Notes: generated from the sequence alone by a model not told the origin. Shown: positions 36,194 through 46,265, counted from the first letter of the stretch. The stretch is DNA of 64,000 nt from Clostridium aminobutyricum (GCF_017255415.1 NZ_JAFJZZ010000008.1:38369-102368); one strand, 5' to 3'. Made by a program: numbers and translations.

Positions 36194-38266
36194 ATGAAAA
36201 ACACATTTGACGAACCCATAAAGGGGAAGACACATAACCGCAATTTATTCAATCTAAAAAGTATTCGAGCGAAAATTATGATTTTTATTGGGGGTGTCGC
36301 CATCTTGGCGATGATTCTATCGGCTATTGTAACGATCCACAATGTAACCGGCACCGTCATGGATAATGAAGAATACATATCCGCTTTATCGACAGAAGCG
36401 GTAGCGGGAGATATGGATCAATATTTTGAAAAGTATCTGACGATTGCACAGCAGATGGCGGTGGACAGCGGGGTCAGCGGTATTCTTTCAGACGGCGTTA
36501 CCAGTCAAAATTTTAAGGCAAATGATAAATACGCCGGCGTTTACAAGACTTTAAAGCAGACCATGGACAGCGATCCGGAAAATATTCTTTCCGCCTATAT
36601 TGCGGCAATAAACTCGGACTTGGCGTTTGACGGAGGAGATTGGGTCGCGGATCCCGGATTTAATTTAAGTGAGAAAAGCTATTGGTTTAAGGATCAGACC
36701 AATATAGCTAAAGGATATATTATAACCGAACCGTATCAGGATGTGGATACCGGAGAAATGGTGATCACGATTTCTGCCCCGGTGTATGATCTGTCAGGCT
36801 CAAGCGTGATCGGTATTGCCGGAATAGACGTCGAGATCACCACCCTATGTACGTTGGTTCTAAGTGCAGACAGCACCTATCCAAATGCCTATAAAGTGTT
36901 AATCTCTTCGGAAGGATATGTTCTGGCCCACAAGGATCCTGATAAACTGTTAGCGCCAGCCAGTGAGATCGGGCTTGGCAAAGAAATGGTGGATCAGATC
37001 AACAAACCGGATGGGTCTGTTGTAGCGTTTAGTGACAATGGGGAGAAAAGCTTCGGTGTGGTGAAATCCACGGATGATGCAGAGTGGAAGGTTGCTCTGA
37101 TTGTACCTGAAGAGGACTTTATGAAGGTAGCAAATCATAGCAGACAGGCGATAGTTATCATTTATATGGGATCGATCGTTCTTTTGTTCGCGGCGATCTA
37201 TTTTGTGACAAAAAGTATCATCGCTCCGCTAAAAAAACTAACGAAAATTACAGATGAACTGGCAAAAGGGAATCTGGAGATGAAAATTGAAATGAACTCA
37301 ACGGATGAAGTGGGACAGCTGGCTGATTCGATGAAAAGCTTGGTGGTACGGCTAAATCAATATATTCATTACATAGATGAAGTTTCGGGTGCGCTGGATA
37401 TGTTTGCAGCGGGACAGTTGAACATAGAATTAAAGCAGAACTACGATGGTGAGTTTGCGAAGATAAAGACGTCGCTCTTACAGGTTTCAGAAGTCTTTAC
37501 CGGAACGATTGGACAGATTATTGAAACCTCTAACCAAGTGGCGGGTGGTTCCAATGAGATTTCGAATGCGGCGCAGACGCTCGCGCAAGGGGCAGCAAAT
37601 CAAGCCAGCGCTACAGAAGAATTAACGGCTACCATTAATGATTTGTCGGAGCATGTTTCGCGGAATGCAAACAATGCAATGGTTGCAGCGGAACAGGCCC
37701 GAACCGTCGGAGTTACTGCGGATGAGAGCAATAAACAGATGAGCGAAATGATGGATGCCATTTCAGATATCAACGAAAAATCATCAGAAATAAGTAAAAT
37801 CATTAAGGTGATTGAGGATATCGCTTTTCAGACCAATATTCTTGCGCTCAATGCTGCCGTTGAAGCGGCAAGAGCGGGAAACGCAGGAAAAGGCTTTGCG
37901 GTAGTCGCCGATGAAGTGAGAAATCTTGCAAGCAAATCTGCGGACGCGGCGAAGGAGACGACACTATTGATTGAAGAAACCATTAAATCCGTTAAAAACG
38001 GAACAGACAGTGCCAATCTTATGGGAGAGATGCTCGGACAAGTGATCCAAGGGGTATCTCAGACCGTAGAACGAATCAACGAAATCTCGGCAGCCTATGT
38101 GGAGCAGGCTACGGCCTTAAAGCAGACCTTAAATGGCGTGGACCAAATCAGCTCCGTTGTTCAGACTAATGCAGCAACGGCAGAGGAAAGTTCTGCGGCA
38201 AGCGGCGAATTGTCCAGACAGGCACATCAATTGAATTCGGTTGCGGAGCAATTTAGAATAAGCTAA
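36194..38266 (+). CDS. Methyl-accepting chemotaxis protein, Cache-type sensor
   Basis: A 690-residue transmembrane chemoreceptor. The first membrane helix is at about 28-50, then an extracellular double-Cache domain (motifs [11 protein letters not shown] and [20 protein letters not shown], often amine/amino-acid binding), the second helix about 318-340, HAMP ([20 protein letters not shown]) and the coiled cytoplasmic signalling domain with the invariant hairpin tip [39 protein letters not shown]. It controls CheA. AAAGGA precedes the ATG at slightly long spacing. It is monocistronic. Confidence 0.92.
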   Translation: MKNTFDEPIKGKTHNRNLFNLKSIRAKIMIFIGGVAILAMILSAIVTIHNVTGTVMDNEEYISALSTEAVAGDMDQYFEKYLTIAQQMAVDSGVSGILSDGVTSQNFKANDKYAGVYKTLKQTMDSDPENILSAYIAAINSDLAFDGGDWVADPGFNLSEKSYWFKDQTNIAKGYIITEPYQDVDTGEMVITISAPVYDLSGSSVIGIAGIDVEITTLCTLVLSADSTYPNAYKVLISSEGYVLAHKDPDKLLAPASEIGLGKEMVDQINKPDGSVVAFSDNGEKSFGVVKSTDDAEWKVALIVPEEDFMKVANHSRQAIVIIYMGSIVLLFAAIYFVTKSIIAPLKKLTKITDELAKGNLEMKIEMNSTDEVGQLADSMKSLVVRLNQYIHYIDEVSGALDMFAAGQLNIELKQNYDGEFAKIKTSLLQVSEVFTGTIGQIIETSNQVAGGSNEISNAAQTLAQGAANQASATEELTATINDLSEHVSRNANNAMVAAEQARTVGVTADESNKQMSEMMDAISDINEKSSEISKIIKVIEDIAFQTNILALNAAVEAARAGNAGKGFAVVADEVRNLASKSADAAKETTLLIEETIKSVKNGTDSANLMGEMLGQVIQGVSQTVERINEISAAYVEQATALKQTLNGVDQISSVVQTNAATAEESSAASGELSRQAHQLNSVAEQFRIS

Positions 38267-38277
38267 ATCAAAAGAAT

Positions 38278-38317
38278 AACCGAGGTACCCTAATAAGAGG
38301 GGTGACCTCGGTTTTCA
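38278..38317 (+). terminator. Terminator of chemoreceptor gene
   Basis: A stem AACCGAGGT..ACCC / GGGGT..ACCTCGGTT followed by TT, with a short loop. It is strong and GC-rich. Confidence 0.7.
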
Positions 38318-38405
38318 TTATGTTAGTATATTATATAGGAAATATCGCTTGCTATATTGACGGAATATCACCAAAAGCTACGGCTAAAACGCGATCGAAT
38401 GCATG

Positions 38406-39107
38406 CTATTCTTCTGTCGATGCAGCAGCATTAGTAGTTTTTGGAGTTTCGCCCGAAGCTTTCATGGACATAATGGTGATTTCCATAGCAGTCTTTCCGT
38501 CTTCATCAAGGGTAACCGCTATGACGTCACCTTCTTTCAGATCTGAACGTGTAGCAGATGTATCACTGGTGTCTCCTTGCGCTTTCATGTAAGTGATAGA
38601 GGTACTATCAGAAACCGTTATCGTTAATTTGTCTCCGGTTAGCGCAATCATGGATTTGCCGGGGCCGCCCGCATGAATACCAGAGCCGGATGTGCCGTTT
38701 GCCGGGGCATTATTCCCCGATGGAGGATTGCCTTCACTACCGCCTGACGGAGAATTGCCTCCATTATCCCCTGACGGAGGATTGCCTTGCGGAGGTGTGT
38801 TGCCCTGTGAATCTCTTCCTTGAGGTGCCTGACCGTCGTTTGGAGCTAGGACAGCACTCCCAGATGAGTCTTCAGGCGGAGTTTGACCGGAACGATCACC
38901 GGAAGGTGTTTTCTGATCCATTGTACCTAATGCCAAAACGATCTCCGAATCACTAATGGATAAAATTTGGCCATATTGAATTCCGTCGACTGCTTTTTTT
39001 GTGTTTGAGCCATTGGAATCCGTTTCCGCTTGCGAGGAACCACATCCTGATAATACCATGGCCGTTACTAACGAACCTACTAAAATACAACTTACTAATT
39101 TTTTCAT
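38406..39107 (-). CDS. Lipoprotein with Pro/Gly/Asn-rich insert
   Basis: A 233-residue exported protein with a lipobox LVLSGC-type signal (MKKLVSCILVGSLVTAMVLSGC; Cys 22 would be lipidated). A short beta domain is interrupted: residues about 40-62 (DGIQYGQILSISDSEIVLALG) and 150-215 (IALTGDKLTITVSDSTSITY..DLKEGDVIAVTLDEDGKTAMEI) resemble one DUF5666-like unit split by about 85 low-complexity residues rich in Pro, Gly, Ser and Asn. AGGAGGAAAGG precedes the ATG. It lies on the cell surface; the role is unknown. Confidence 0.7.
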   Translation of the reverse strand: MKKLVSCILVGSLVTAMVLSGCGSSQAETDSNGSNTKKAVDGIQYGQILSISDSEIVLALGTMDQKTPSGDRSGQTPPEDSSGSAVLAPNDGQAPQGRDSQGNTPPQGNPPSGDNGGNSPSGGSEGNPPSGNNAPANGTSGSGIHAGGPGKSMIALTGDKLTITVSDSTSITYMKAQGDTSDTSATRSDLKEGDVIAVTLDEDGKTAMEITIMSMKASGETPKTTNAAASTEE

Positions 39108-39239
39108 TAACCTTTCCTCCTCTTGAAATAAACGATCGACAAAAGTTTGCGCTGTATAACCTTGTCTGTGAATAAACTCATTATATTTTTCAATTGCAAA
39201 CGTTTTGTGTGTATTGTGAGGAGAATAGGAGAAAATTTC

Positions 39240-40424
39240 CTAATGTTGGTATAAATAATCTCTGGTTAATGGTAGAGAATTGTTTACACCCTTTGAAAAT
39301 AGGATTTGATGCAGATCAATCATCCCGTTATTAAAGGATGCTGCGCAGGAGCACAGGTACAGTTCCCACATACGAATAAATTTTTCATCAAATCTTGTTT
39401 TAATCGTGTCCAGATTGGCTTCAAAGTTATTGTACCAATGCAGTAACGTTTTTACATAATGCCTTCGCAGACTTTCAGCCCCGATGGTATAAAAATCGTG
39501 GTCAAAAGAGATGCTGATAATTTCTCTGAGACTAGGAATCGTGCCGCCTGGGAATATATATTTCTTAATCCACGGATCGCCCGCATTTTCTTTTTTTCCA
39601 CTGATATAGTGGAGAAGGAATAACCCTTCGGGTTTCAAAACCTTGCTGGCGCAATCCATAAACAATTCATAATTCGATCTGCCCACATGTTCTAACATGC
39701 CGACACTGACAACTCGATCGAAGGTCAGGTCGGATTTTTTCAGATCTCTATAATCCATGATTTTAACATCCAGATAATCTTCTAGGCCCTCTTCTTTAAT
39801 TCTTTTTTTAAATTCAGCGGCTTGTTCGGTACTTAAAGTAATGCCTAAGCCGTGAATGTTATATTTTTTTGCGGCCTCGATTAAGAGGAACCCCCATCCG
39901 CAGCCAATATCCAAAAGACTCATACCTTCCTTTAGATTTAGCTTTTTAAGGGTATAATCTACCTTGTTTACTTGGGCTTGATAAAGCGTATCCTCATCCT
40001 TTTCAAAATAGGCACAAGAATAACTAAGTGTTTCGTCAAGCCAAAGCTTGTAGAAATCATTTCCGATGTCATAATGGGATGTGACTTCTTTTTTCTGGTT
40101 GGAAGCAGAGGTGGAAGTATGAATAAGCTTGCTCATGGCTTTATGATCCACCTTAAACTTATCAAATCGACTCATAACACAGTCCAGGGCAGTATAGAGA
40201 TCCCCTTCTATCTCGATAGCTTTTTCCATATAGGCTTCCCCCAGCGCCAAGGAGGTGCTTTTCAGCAGGTCAGCTTTATTGATATCTTTGTTGATATGGA
40301 CTGTAAACTGCGGAGAACCGTCTCCGATTATGAAACTGTCTTTCCCCATTAGATCTACCTTAAATGGTACTTTGTCAATTTGCTCAAAGGACTTTTTAAG
40401 TATGTTTTTCTCTATGCTCAGCAT
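39240..40424 (-). CDS. Cyclopropane-fatty-acyl-phospholipid synthase family
   Basis: A 394-residue SAM-dependent methyltransferase that adds a methylene bridge to unsaturated lipid chains. Features are HYDIGNDFYKLWLDETLSYSCAYF, the SAM-binding DIGCGWGFLLIEAAKKY and the C-terminal CAASFNNGMIDLHQILFSKG with the conserved cysteine. Length and domain order agree with the family (N-terminal lipid-binding part, then the methyltransferase core). GAGGTGA precedes the ATG. It is monocistronic on the reverse strand. Confidence 0.9.
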   Translation of the reverse strand: MLSIEKNILKKSFEQIDKVPFKVDLMGKDSFIIGDGSPQFTVHINKDINKADLLKSTSLALGEAYMEKAIEIEGDLYTALDCVMSRFDKFKVDHKAMSKLIHTSTSASNQKKEVTSHYDIGNDFYKLWLDETLSYSCAYFEKDEDTLYQAQVNKVDYTLKKLNLKEGMSLLDIGCGWGFLLIEAAKKYNIHGLGITLSTEQAAEFKKRIKEEGLEDYLDVKIMDYRDLKKSDLTFDRVVSVGMLEHVGRSNYELFMDCASKVLKPEGLFLLHYISGKKENAGDPWIKKYIFPGGTIPSLREIISISFDHDFYTIGAESLRRHYVKTLLHWYNNFEANLDTIKTRFDEKFIRMWELYLCSCAASFNNGMIDLHQILFSKGVNNSLPLTRDYLYQH

Positions 40425-40780
40425 AAATTATCACCTCGATTTTCAATTACTTAATCAATACTTATTATATATACTAGTCCTACAATTATTCTTTTTCAAC
40501 CCATCTAGTTCAAAAAAATAGAATAAGTGGAATGAAATGTGTAAATTTGCCATAATAATAGGAGTTAACATTTACGATAACTTGAAAAAGTGGTAAAATA
40601 AAAAGCAATGAAAATTTTATATAGGTAAGTAAAAGAGATGAATTTGGAAAAACTGTTTAAGATTACAGCAAGCTTTGATTTCTTAGGGTTTTTTCAGTAG
40701 GCTAATACTTAATATTTACATAAATAATATTACGTAACACTGATAATTATGCAGAATGTTAAAGAATTTAGGTAGAGAGA
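40425..40780. other. AT-rich region upstream of murI
   Basis: No convincing gene or promoter. A 20-codon ORF at 40638-40700 has only a weak ribosome site. Nothing else is recognised. Confidence 0.3.
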
Positions 40781-41557
40781 ATGGACAAAAACGATAACCC
40801 AATAGCCTTTTTAGATTCAGGCGTTGGCGGCATCAGCGTGCTGAATGAGGCGTTAAAAATAATGCCGAATGAAAACTATATCTTTTTTGGAGATTCGGTA
40901 AACGCTCCTTACGGTACGCGGACTACAGAAGAAGTAAGGGCATTGACCGAAAAAAACGTGGAGTTCCTGCTTGAACGCGGATCCAAAGCCATTGTAATTG
41001 CTTGTAATACAGCTACCAGTGCTGCAGCAGATTATTTGAGAAATAAATATAAGCAAGTTCCGATTATCGGTGTAGAACCGGCTTTAAAGCCCGCTGCATT
41101 GAATAATAAAGGGGGCAAAGTCCTTGTAATGGCTACGCCAATGACCTTAAAAGAAAGAAAATTTAACAAATTAATGCAACAATATCAAGAAGTTGCTCAG
41201 ATTATTCCGGTTCCCTGCGGCGGACTCATGGAATTTGTGGAACAAGGCATTCTTGATGGTTCGGAATTGGAAGAATTTTTATATTCTATGCTGACCGAAG
41301 ACATAAGAACTCAAACGGGTGCGATCGTACTGGGCTGTACTCATTACCCCTTTATTAAAGATACCATAACGAAGGTAATCGGATATCCGATTGAAATTTA
41401 TGATGGTGGAATGGGTACGGCAAAACAGCTTCAAAGAACGCTGGAAAGAAGTAAACTGCTGCGGAAAAGTGATTCGATCGGCCAGGTTGAAGTCATCAAC
41501 ACACTGGATAGTGAGCGTATGATAACGTTATCGGAGAAATTATTGATGAAAGAATAA
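40781..41557 (+). CDS. murI: Glutamate racemase
   Basis: Makes D-glutamate for peptidoglycan. The 258-residue enzyme has IAFLDSGVGGISVLNEA at the start, NAPYGTRT, and the two catalytic cysteines in VIACNTATSAAA (about 74) and LGCTHYPF (about 185). TAGAGAG precedes the ATG. It begins a four-gene cluster with dapB, a Cys-rich protein and an aminotransferase; D-Glu and diaminopimelate are consecutive stem-peptide components, so the grouping is sensible. Confidence 0.95.
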   Translation: MDKNDNPIAFLDSGVGGISVLNEALKIMPNENYIFFGDSVNAPYGTRTTEEVRALTEKNVEFLLERGSKAIVIACNTATSAAADYLRNKYKQVPIIGVEPALKPAALNNKGGKVLVMATPMTLKERKFNKLMQQYQEVAQIIPVPCGGLMEFVEQGILDGSELEEFLYSMLTEDIRTQTGAIVLGCTHYPFIKDTITKVIGYPIEIYDGGMGTAKQLQRTLERSKLLRKSDSIGQVEVINTLDSERMITLSEKLLMKE

Positions 41558-41571
41558 GATGAGAGGGTACG

Positions 41572-42324
41572 ATGATGAAAGTGATTGTTACAGGGCCAAA
41601 AGGCAAAATGGGCAGCTTGATTGTAAAGGCAGCACATGAAAATGAAAAGGTGGAACTGGTAGGTGTGGTAGGACCTAAAGAGCGCAGCTATATTGGACAG
41701 GATGCAGGTGTAGTGACAGGATTGGGCATGCCGATAGGCGTATTGGTGTATGATAATATAGAAGAGATTATTGACGATTGCGATGTGGTCATTGACTTTT
41801 CTACAGTAACGTTATCAATGGAGGTCCTAGCGGCTTGTATCAAGCATAAAAAGGCTCTGGTTTGCGGTACAACCGGCTTTACGAAAGAGCAGGAGCAGCA
41901 ATTTTTAGAAGGCAGCGGTCAGGCTCCTTTACTAAAGGCAGCGAATACCTCTTATGTGACGAATGTGATGAAAAAACTGCTCGCTTTAGCGGCAGAGGCA
42001 CTAGGGGATAAAGCCAAAATAGATATCATCGACATGCACGATGCAAAAAAGGTAGATGCCCCAAGCGGCACATCTAAGGATTTTGCGATAGAAATGGCGG
42101 AAGCATCCGGCAAAAGTTTAGACGAAATCACACATCACTCCGTTCGTTCAGGAGATATCTCCAGCTACCATAATGTCGTCTTCGGATGCATGGGTGAGCG
42201 ATTGGAAATCACGCATAACGCATACAACTTCGGCTGCTATGCCATTGGCGCCGTAGATGCGGCCCTGTTTTTAGAGGGCAAGCCAAATGGGTTATATAGC
42301 ATGCAGGATGTTATAGGCATTTAA
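41572..42324 (+). CDS. dapB: 4-hydroxy-tetrahydrodipicolinate reductase
   Basis: Reduces hydroxy-tetrahydrodipicolinate in the lysine/diaminopimelate pathway. The 250-residue protein has the N-terminal nucleotide-binding GPKGKMGSLI, then GTTGFT, NTSYVTNVM and the substrate motif MHDAKKVDAPSGTSKD. Two adjacent ATGs (41572 and 41575) follow GAGAGGG; either may start. It lies 14 bp after murI, almost certainly co-transcribed. Confidence 0.95.
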   Translation: MMKVIVTGPKGKMGSLIVKAAHENEKVELVGVVGPKERSYIGQDAGVVTGLGMPIGVLVYDNIEEIIDDCDVVIDFSTVTLSMEVLAACIKHKKALVCGTTGFTKEQEQQFLEGSGQAPLLKAANTSYVTNVMKKLLALAAEALGDKAKIDIIDMHDAKKVDAPSGTSKDFAIEMAEASGKSLDEITHHSVRSGDISSYHNVVFGCMGERLEITHNAYNFGCYAIGAVDAALFLEGKPNGLYSMQDVIGI

Positions 42325-42354
42325 AAGGACGGATAAGAAACTTGGAGGGAAGCT

Positions 42355-42663
42355 ATGAAAGATCAAACAAAAGATGGTGGCGTGCCGGAACAGGCTCCTT
42401 ACTGGGAAGGGAAAAACTACGCATTTTTTAATCATAAATCATGTGAGTTTTTCCCATGTCACAAAACGGAAGACCCTGATAACTTTAACTGCTTATTTTG
42501 TTATTGCCCGCTTTATGCGCTAAAAGATAAGTGCGGCGGTAATTTCGTTTATAGTAAAAACGGCATAAAGGATTGCAGCAATTGCAGACTTCCGCATGAA
42601 AGAAAAAATTATGGCTATGTTGTGGGAAAGTTTAATGAAATTTTAGAAATCACAAAACTGTAA
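42355..42663 (+). CDS. Cysteine-rich small-domain protein
   Basis: A 102-residue protein with many Cys (HKSCEFFPCHK, FNCLFCYCPLY, DKCGGNF, KDCSNCRLPH), matching the cysteine-rich small domain family (PF04071-like as I recall). The family probably binds metal and sits next to varied enzymes, sometimes cobalamin genes. GGAGGGA precedes the ATG. It is between dapB (30 bp) and an aminotransferase (14 bp), so is part of the operon, but has no known role in lysine synthesis. Confidence 0.8.
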   Translation: MKDQTKDGGVPEQAPYWEGKNYAFFNHKSCEFFPCHKTEDPDNFNCLFCYCPLYALKDKCGGNFVYSKNGIKDCSNCRLPHERKNYGYVVGKFNEILEITKL

Positions 42664-42677
42664 GATTTGGAGACAAG

Positions 42678-43814
42678 ATGAAGAACTTAATGAACCAGCA
42701 AGTGTTGCGCATTGAAAAAAGCGGTATCAGAAAGTTTGGTGAATGGGCATCACAAACCGAAGGCTGTATGTATCTGACTTTGGGAGAACCGGATTTCGAT
42801 ACACCTGAGGTGATTAAGGAAGCCGCGAAGAAAGGGTTAGACTTGGACATGACCCATTATCCGCCGGGAGCCGGAATTGCCAGCTTGAGAGAAAAGATAT
42901 CAGACTTTGAAGAAGCACATTGTGGCTTGAAGTATTCTCCGCAGGAAATCATTGTAACAGATGGGGCAACCGAAGCGATTGCGTCTATTCTAGTAGCCGT
43001 GATGAATCCGGGAGATGAAGTGATTGTGCCTATTCCTGCATTTGGGCTTTACAGAGCGTTGATCGAAATGCACGGCGGAAAATGCGTGACGATTGACACC
43101 GCCGAAACGAATTTTCAAATGACCAAAGAGCAATTGGAGGCCGCTTTATCTCCTAAGACAAAATGCTTGGTATTAAATTCACCCAATAATCCAACAGGGG
43201 CAGCATTTTCGGATGAAACCTTGGATATGATTTACCAGGTGGTGAAGGATAAAGACTTATTTATTCTTTGTGATGACGTTTACAACCGAATTCTTTATAC
43301 GGAGAATTACAGCAGTTTTTCAAAATATCAGGATATTCGGGAAAAAATCATCATCGCACAGAGTTTCTCAAAACCGTATTCGATGACGGGATGGAGAGTT
43401 GGCTATATTATGGCGGACATGCCTGTAGCGGAGGAAATTTTTAAAGTGCATCAATATACCGTATCCGGAATTTCGCACTTTAGTCAGCTTGCTTGCATAG
43501 AGGCACTGGACTATGATATTTCCGAGATGACAGCTACTTATTTAAAGAGAATGGAATATGTATATGGCAGGCTGGTTGCTATGGGAATGGATGTAAATCG
43601 GCCTCAAGGAGCTTTCTATATATTCCCGTCTATAAAAAAATATGGGATGGATTCGCTGACTTTTTGTCAACGACTGGTATTGGAGCAAAAGGTGGCACTG
43701 ACACCGGGCAGTTGCTTCGATGCCGATGATTACGTACGAATTTCCTACTGCTATAGTGATGAAGACTTGAAAAAGGCACTGGATGCATTGGAACAATTTA
43801 TAAATTCTCTATAA
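42678..43814 (+). CDS. PLP-dependent aminotransferase, class I/II (PatA/DAP-aminotransferase-like)
   Basis: A 378-residue fold-type I aminotransferase. PLP-site features are LGEPDFDTPEVI, DGATEAIAS, NSPNNPTGAAFS, DDVYNRI, the Schiff-base Lys in SFSKPYSMTGWRVGY, and the C-terminal VRISYCYS arginine. By itself it could be aspartate or aromatic aminotransferase, but its position after murI-dapB suggests the amino-transfer step toward diaminopimelate (inference). Its start codon lies 14 bp after the Cys-rich gene. Confidence 0.85.
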   Translation: MKNLMNQQVLRIEKSGIRKFGEWASQTEGCMYLTLGEPDFDTPEVIKEAAKKGLDLDMTHYPPGAGIASLREKISDFEEAHCGLKYSPQEIIVTDGATEAIASILVAVMNPGDEVIVPIPAFGLYRALIEMHGGKCVTIDTAETNFQMTKEQLEAALSPKTKCLVLNSPNNPTGAAFSDETLDMIYQVVKDKDLFILCDDVYNRILYTENYSSFSKYQDIREKIIIAQSFSKPYSMTGWRVGYIMADMPVAEEIFKVHQYTVSGISHFSQLACIEALDYDISEMTATYLKRMEYVYGRLVAMGMDVNRPQGAFYIFPSIKKYGMDSLTFCQRLVLEQKVALTPGSCFDADDYVRISYCYSDEDLKKALDALEQFINSL

Positions 43815-43860
43815 AGCCTGAACTTTCAAGAATTCTAAGCGAAACTTTAATAGAAATTTC

Positions 43861-43889
43861 TTGACTTGTATCGGCAAAAAGTGTAAACT
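43861..43889 (+). promoter_or_regulatory. rplM-rpsI promoter
   Basis: TTGACT at 43861-43866 and TAAACT at 43884-43889 with a 17-bp spacer. Confidence 0.75.
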
Positions 43890-43894
43890 AATCG

Positions 43895-44062
43895 TGCACT
43901 GTGTGTAAAAGTGCCTATTTTGATTGTCAGAGACTCTTATCATAGGAGTTTTTCACATAAGGGTGCAGGCTGGAAATGACCGGCCGTGGCCCGCAACGTT
44001 ATAATCGAGATATCCGAAAGTGATTGGATGAATTCCAATTTTAGTAGGTGGGGAGGTAAGAA
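43895..44062 (+). promoter_or_regulatory. Structured leader of rplM (L13 leader-like)
   Basis: About 165 nt of 5' leader. It includes a 7-bp stem ACTCTTA/TAGGAGT followed by TTTTT (43933-43953), which looks like an attenuator, then a conserved-looking GTGCAGGCTGG..CCGGCC..GCCCGC block (43963-43997) reminiscent of the L13 autoregulatory leader in Firmicutes. The family assignment is from memory. Confidence 0.5.
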
Positions 44063-44491
44063 ATGAAATCATTTATTGCGAAGCCTCAAGAAGTGGAACA
44101 TAAGTGGTATGTAATCGATGCTGAGGGTAAGACTCTTGGTAGATTAGCATCCGAAGTTGCTTCAATTCTTAGAGGAAAGAAAAAGCCGATCTACACGCCG
44201 CACGTTGACACTGGTGACTATGTTATCGTTATCAACGCTGAGAAGGTAGAAGTAACCGGTAAAAAGAGAAAAGAAAAGATCTACAAGAGACATACTGGAT
44301 ATCCAGGTGGCTTGAGAGAGATAACTTTTGAAAAGTTACAGGCAAGAAGACCAGAAGAAATCATTAGACATGCTGTCAAAGGCATGATGCCAGATGGTAA
44401 ACTTGGCAGATTGATGTACAAGAAGCTTAAGGTTTATGCAGGTTCACAACATGATCATGCAGCTCAAAAACCTGAAGTTTGGGAATTTTAG
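44063..44491 (+). CDS. rplM: Ribosomal protein uL13
   Basis: A 142-residue 50S protein of standard length. Family blocks include [52 protein letters not shown], and the C-terminal [28 protein letters not shown] precedes the ATG. As usual it is followed by rpsI (19 bp). Its leader may allow autoregulation. Confidence 0.97.
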   Translation: MKSFIAKPQEVEHKWYVIDAEGKTLGRLASEVASILRGKKKPIYTPHVDTGDYVIVINAEKVEVTGKKRKEKIYKRHTGYPGGLREITFEKLQARRPEEIIRHAVKGMMPDGKLGRLMYKKLKVYAGSQHDHAAQKPEVWEF

Positions 44492-44509
44492 GAAGGGGAG
44501 GAATAGACA

Positions 44510-44905
44510 ATGGCAAAGATTCAATATCAAGGAACAGGTAGAAGAAAGTCTTCAGTTGCTAGAGTTCGGTTAATCCCTGGAAAAGGTGATATCATCGTTA
44601 ACAAGAAGCCGCTGGACGATTATTTTGGAATGGAAATCTTAAAGAGAGAAGTTAGAAGACCTTTTACGGTTGCTGGTTGTGAAGGCAAGTTTGACGTAAT
44701 CGCTACTGTACAGGGTGGTGGATCTACAGGTCAGGCTGGTGCTTTAAGACACGGTATTTCAAGAGCTCTTTGCGTAGCTGATAAAGAAGCTTTCAGAGCT
44801 GCTCTTAAGGCTATCGGATTCTTAACAAGAGATCCAAGAATGAAGGAAAGAAAGAAGTACGGTTTAAAGAAGGCAAGAAAAGCCTCACAGTTCTCCAAGA
44901 GATAA
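44510..44905 (+). CDS. rpsI: Ribosomal protein uS9
   Basis: A 131-residue 30S protein with [33 protein letters not shown], and the basic C-terminal tail [17 protein letters not shown] that reaches the P-site tRNA. GGGGAGG precedes the ATG. It forms the standard pair with rplM and ends at a strong terminator. Confidence 0.97.
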   Translation: MAKIQYQGTGRRKSSVARVRLIPGKGDIIVNKKPLDDYFGMEILKREVRRPFTVAGCEGKFDVIATVQGGGSTGQAGALRHGISRALCVADKEAFRAALKAIGFLTRDPRMKERKKYGLKKARKASQFSKR

Positions 44906-44937
44906 TCTTTCTGACCAATCAAAACAGATTAAAAACA

Positions 44938-44966
44938 CCCATGAGCGATTGCTTGTGGGTTTTTTA
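44938..44966 (+). terminator. Terminator of rplM-rpsI
   Basis: A 9-bp stem CCCATGAGC / GCTTGTGGG (two G-U) with a four-base loop, followed by TTTTTTATTT. Confidence 0.85.
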
Positions 44967-45208
44967 TTTGGACAAAAATCAATTTGCTGGAAACTCCATA
45001 GCGTATTTTAGCGATCTACTGAAATTTTAATAGAAATAAAACAAACTTTGCAGTATAATGGAAAAATGAAACGGATTTTAATTTATAAATAAGAAGGCTG
45101 GTGTTGTTTGGATTCAGATAAAATTTACAAAAATTTGGGATTAAAGGTATCTACTCATTTTAATATAGCTTTGGTGTTAGCACAGTATCATTCGAGAGGA
45201 GAATAGAT

Positions 45209-46246
45209 ATGATAAACATAATGGACGGACACATTGATTTAAAAAGTTTGGAGATTGAAGATATTATTGATGTAGATGTACTGCAAAAATTCTTAGATAA
45301 TTTTGCTATCGGTATGAATTGTGCCGCTGTTTCCGTTAATCGAAAAGGGGAGGAAGTTACTAGCCCAAGCCATTATCGTAGTTTTTGTAAAGATTTTATT
45401 CACTCCAGCACATTGGGTGATAACCGTTGTGCAGTCTGTCATAACCAAATGGGGGAAGAAGCCATCAAATTAGGACGCCCTTATATTGGATCTTGCCATG
45501 CAGGACTGATAGATTTTGCCGCTCCTATTATCATTAAGGGCGAGCATATAGGGACGGTACTAGGAGGACAGATCCTATCCAACAAACCCATTGAAAGCAA
45601 TATAAAGAAAGTTGCTAAAGAGCTTAATCTTCCAGACGAAGATTTATGGGATGCAGCTCAAGGAATTGACATAGTAGCTAGAGATAACATTGCGGCAGCA
45701 GCAGAAGTGCTGTTTGTAGTGGTTGGGACACTTGCAGAAAACGGATACAAGAGAATCGAAATGGAACTGTTGTCAAAGGCTTTAGCAGATAGCTTCATTC
45801 AAATTTCAGGCACCATAGGTATGCTTGCAGAATCGGCAGCTAATATCTCCGCGAGTCAATCTGACTTGGGTGATGAGATCGCAGAAGTAAGTAACGTGAC
45901 AAAAGAGATTTCCAGCGTCTTAAAAGAAATTGCAAAGGTTGCGGATAAGACGAAACTGATCGGATTAAATGCTTCTATTGAAGCAGCACGTTTAGGCAAT
46001 GACGGAAGAGTGTTCTCGGTAGTTGCGGAGGAAATTCGTAGTTTAGCTGAAAATTCCAAACAAACTGCATTGCAAATAGATGTTCTAAACAATCAAATTT
46101 TGCAGAAAATTGAGACCACTATTCACAACTCAGATAAAACATTAGGTATCACACAAGAGCAATCTGCAGCGATGGAAGAGTTGTCAGCGACGATTCACAA
46201 TCTGGTCGAGCTTGCGGAGGGTCTAAATAGCTTGTTTGTTGAATAA
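45209..46246 (+). CDS. Soluble PocR-type chemoreceptor-like protein
   Basis: A 345-residue cytoplasmic protein. The N-terminal half is a PocR-like sensory domain (LQKFLDNFAIGMNCAAVSVNRKGEEVTSPSHYRSFCKDFIHSS, ANRCAVCHNQMGEEAIKLGRPYIGSCHAGLIDFAAPI) with Cys residues suited to redox or metal sensing. The C-terminal half is a short MCP signalling coiled coil with the tip IGLNASIEAARLGNDGRVFSVVAEEIRSLAENS. No membrane helix is present. GAGAGGAGA precedes the ATG. It probably reports small-molecule or redox state to CheA. Confidence 0.85.
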   Translation: MINIMDGHIDLKSLEIEDIIDVDVLQKFLDNFAIGMNCAAVSVNRKGEEVTSPSHYRSFCKDFIHSSTLGDNRCAVCHNQMGEEAIKLGRPYIGSCHAGLIDFAAPIIIKGEHIGTVLGGQILSNKPIESNIKKVAKELNLPDEDLWDAAQGIDIVARDNIAAAAEVLFVVVGTLAENGYKRIEMELLSKALADSFIQISGTIGMLAESAANISASQSDLGDEIAEVSNVTKEISSVLKEIAKVADKTKLIGLNASIEAARLGNDGRVFSVVAEEIRSLAENSKQTALQIDVLNNQILQKIETTIHNSDKTLGITQEQSAAMEELSATIHNLVELAEGLNSLFVE

Positions 46247-46265
46247 TAAAATACATAGAAATTAA

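Noticed and set aside
40638..40700. 20-codon ORF upstream of murI
   Set aside because: Weak ribosome site, no terminator or family resemblance.
45108..45206. 32-codon TTG-start ORF before the PocR gene
   Set aside because: Poor start and only AAGGCTGG upstream; probably leader sequence.
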